64,000 nt of DNA, taken from NCBI RefSeq assembly GCF_017581925.1, contig NZ_JAGEVG010000021.1, forward strand, positions 1 through 64,000. Reading direction: 5' to 3'. Shown here piece after piece: positions 63,763 through 64,000 of this stretch; positions within the stretch are counted from its first letter, which is position 1; each line of letters opens with the position of its first letter. A program made the position numbers and the translations under genes. The DNA comes from Gelidibacter pelagius. Lineage in GTDB: Bacteria > Bacteroidota > Bacteroidia > Flavobacteriales > Flavobacteriaceae. The notes below the pieces were generated by a model. It did no database searches. It had not been told where the DNA came from and saw only the letters and a program-made list of their open reading frames with translations.

Positions 63763-64000
63763 ATGAAAACAGATAAAAACATTCAAGATATTGATGCCTT
63801 TGGTGATGACCATGTGGGCAGCTCAGCAGACACACCCATGCGTAGTGACGCTTTTAAACTTACTCCTGACGAGAAAATAGACATTATCAAGGACGATGTG
63901 AGACACATCATGGAAACACTAGGTCTCGATCTTAATGACGATAGTCTTAAAGGAACACCCCTACGTGTCGCAAAAATGTTTGTTAAAGAAATATTTGGCG
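63763..64000 (+). CDS. folE: GTP cyclohydrolase I, 5' part (cut by window end)
   Basis: The gene starts at ATG 63763; 79 codons lie in the window. The reading MKTDKNIQDIDAFGDDHVGS, SPDEKIDIIKDDVRHI-like helix (here LTPDEKIDIIKDDVRHIMET) and GTPLRVAKMFVKEIFG is the N-terminal helix pair of FolE, before the zinc and catalytic residues, which fall outside. The enzyme opens the folate/pterin pathway (GTP to dihydroneopterin triphosphate). folP is also in this window, at 50106-50927. Confidence 0.92.
   Translation, partial: MKTDKNIQDIDAFGDDHVGSSADTPMRSDAFKLTPDEKIDIIKDDVRHIMETLGLDLNDDSLKGTPLRVAKMFVKEIFG

Noticed and set aside
63516-63776. Plus-strand 86-codon frame between the porin and folE
   Set aside because: It runs through the terminator hairpin and the folE promoter region and overlaps the folE start in another frame.
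1-64000. CRISPR array, rRNA operon or replication origin
   Set aside because: No regular short repeat-spacer series, no rRNA sequence words and no DnaA-box cluster were seen.

Overview
The window looks like chromosome from a member of the Bacteroidota, most likely a Flavobacteriaceae species. The reasons are: SusC/SusD and TonB-receptor gene pairs with ECF sigma/FecR control; a Rho with a long lysine/asparagine-rich insert; the 'BT_3928' DoxX-thioredoxin, DUF1599, DUF4293 and YedE-pair families; the local order folP - lipoprotein - diadenylate cyclase; promoter-like TTG/TAnnTTTG elements; low GC; and two TTG starts. The species cannot be named from the sequence alone.

Layout. (1) 1-9.7 kb is accessory DNA. 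It has a broken IS982 transposase, blocks of an unclassified non-coding repeat (about 0.61-0.79, 1.85-2.30 and 9.00-9.43 kb), a LytS/LytTR-type sensor-regulator pair, a dead receptor fragment, one intact TonB-dependent receptor and an IS110 remnant. (2) 9.7-15.6 kb is a partial histidine-utilisation locus: a divergent LysR regulator, hutH, a shortened and diverged imidazolonepropionase-like ORF, and hutU. (3) 16.1-16.8 kb is an IS256 transposase remnant. (4) 17.2-27.3 kb is a tight seven-gene minus-strand operon: M1 peptidase, TolB-like propeller lipoprotein, M28-PDZ peptidase, ChaN-like protein, TonB receptor, HmuY-like lipoprotein and PKD-like lipoprotein. I read it as a haem or haemoprotein scavenging system in which secreted or periplasmic peptidases are coupled to haem capture. 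This is the most interesting system in the window. (5) 27.4-31.3 kb has ISL3 and IS66 remnants, an XRE/DUF2975 pair, a dead receptor fragment and a dead EF-hand gene. (6) 31.5-41.7 kb is an ECF sigma - FecR - SusC - SusD - M16 peptidase locus, which resembles RagAB-type peptide import. (7) 42.3-44.6 kb has a decayed Cys-motif gene and a tyrosine integrase beside tRNA-Arg(ACG), the likely edge of an integrated element.

(8) From 44.6 kb to the end the content is housekeeping: a YeeE/YedE transporter pair, clpS-prmA-tpiA, a DoxX-thioredoxin protein, DUF1599, folP - lipoprotein - cdaA, an ABC exporter with truA, a YfcE-type phosphodiesterase, DUF4293, rho, tRNA-Glu(UUC)-rpsT, proS, a Tyr/Gly- and Asn/Arg/Ser-rich lipoprotein, a FadL-like porin, and the start of folE cut by the window edge.

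The boundary at tRNA-Arg (about 44.6 kb) separates accessory DNA on the left from conserved core on the right. All five insertion-sequence families seen are on the left and all are broken. Several genes there are also pseudogenes, which suggests old, decaying insertions rather than recent activity. All identifications are by eye from motifs and remembered family features; no database search was run.
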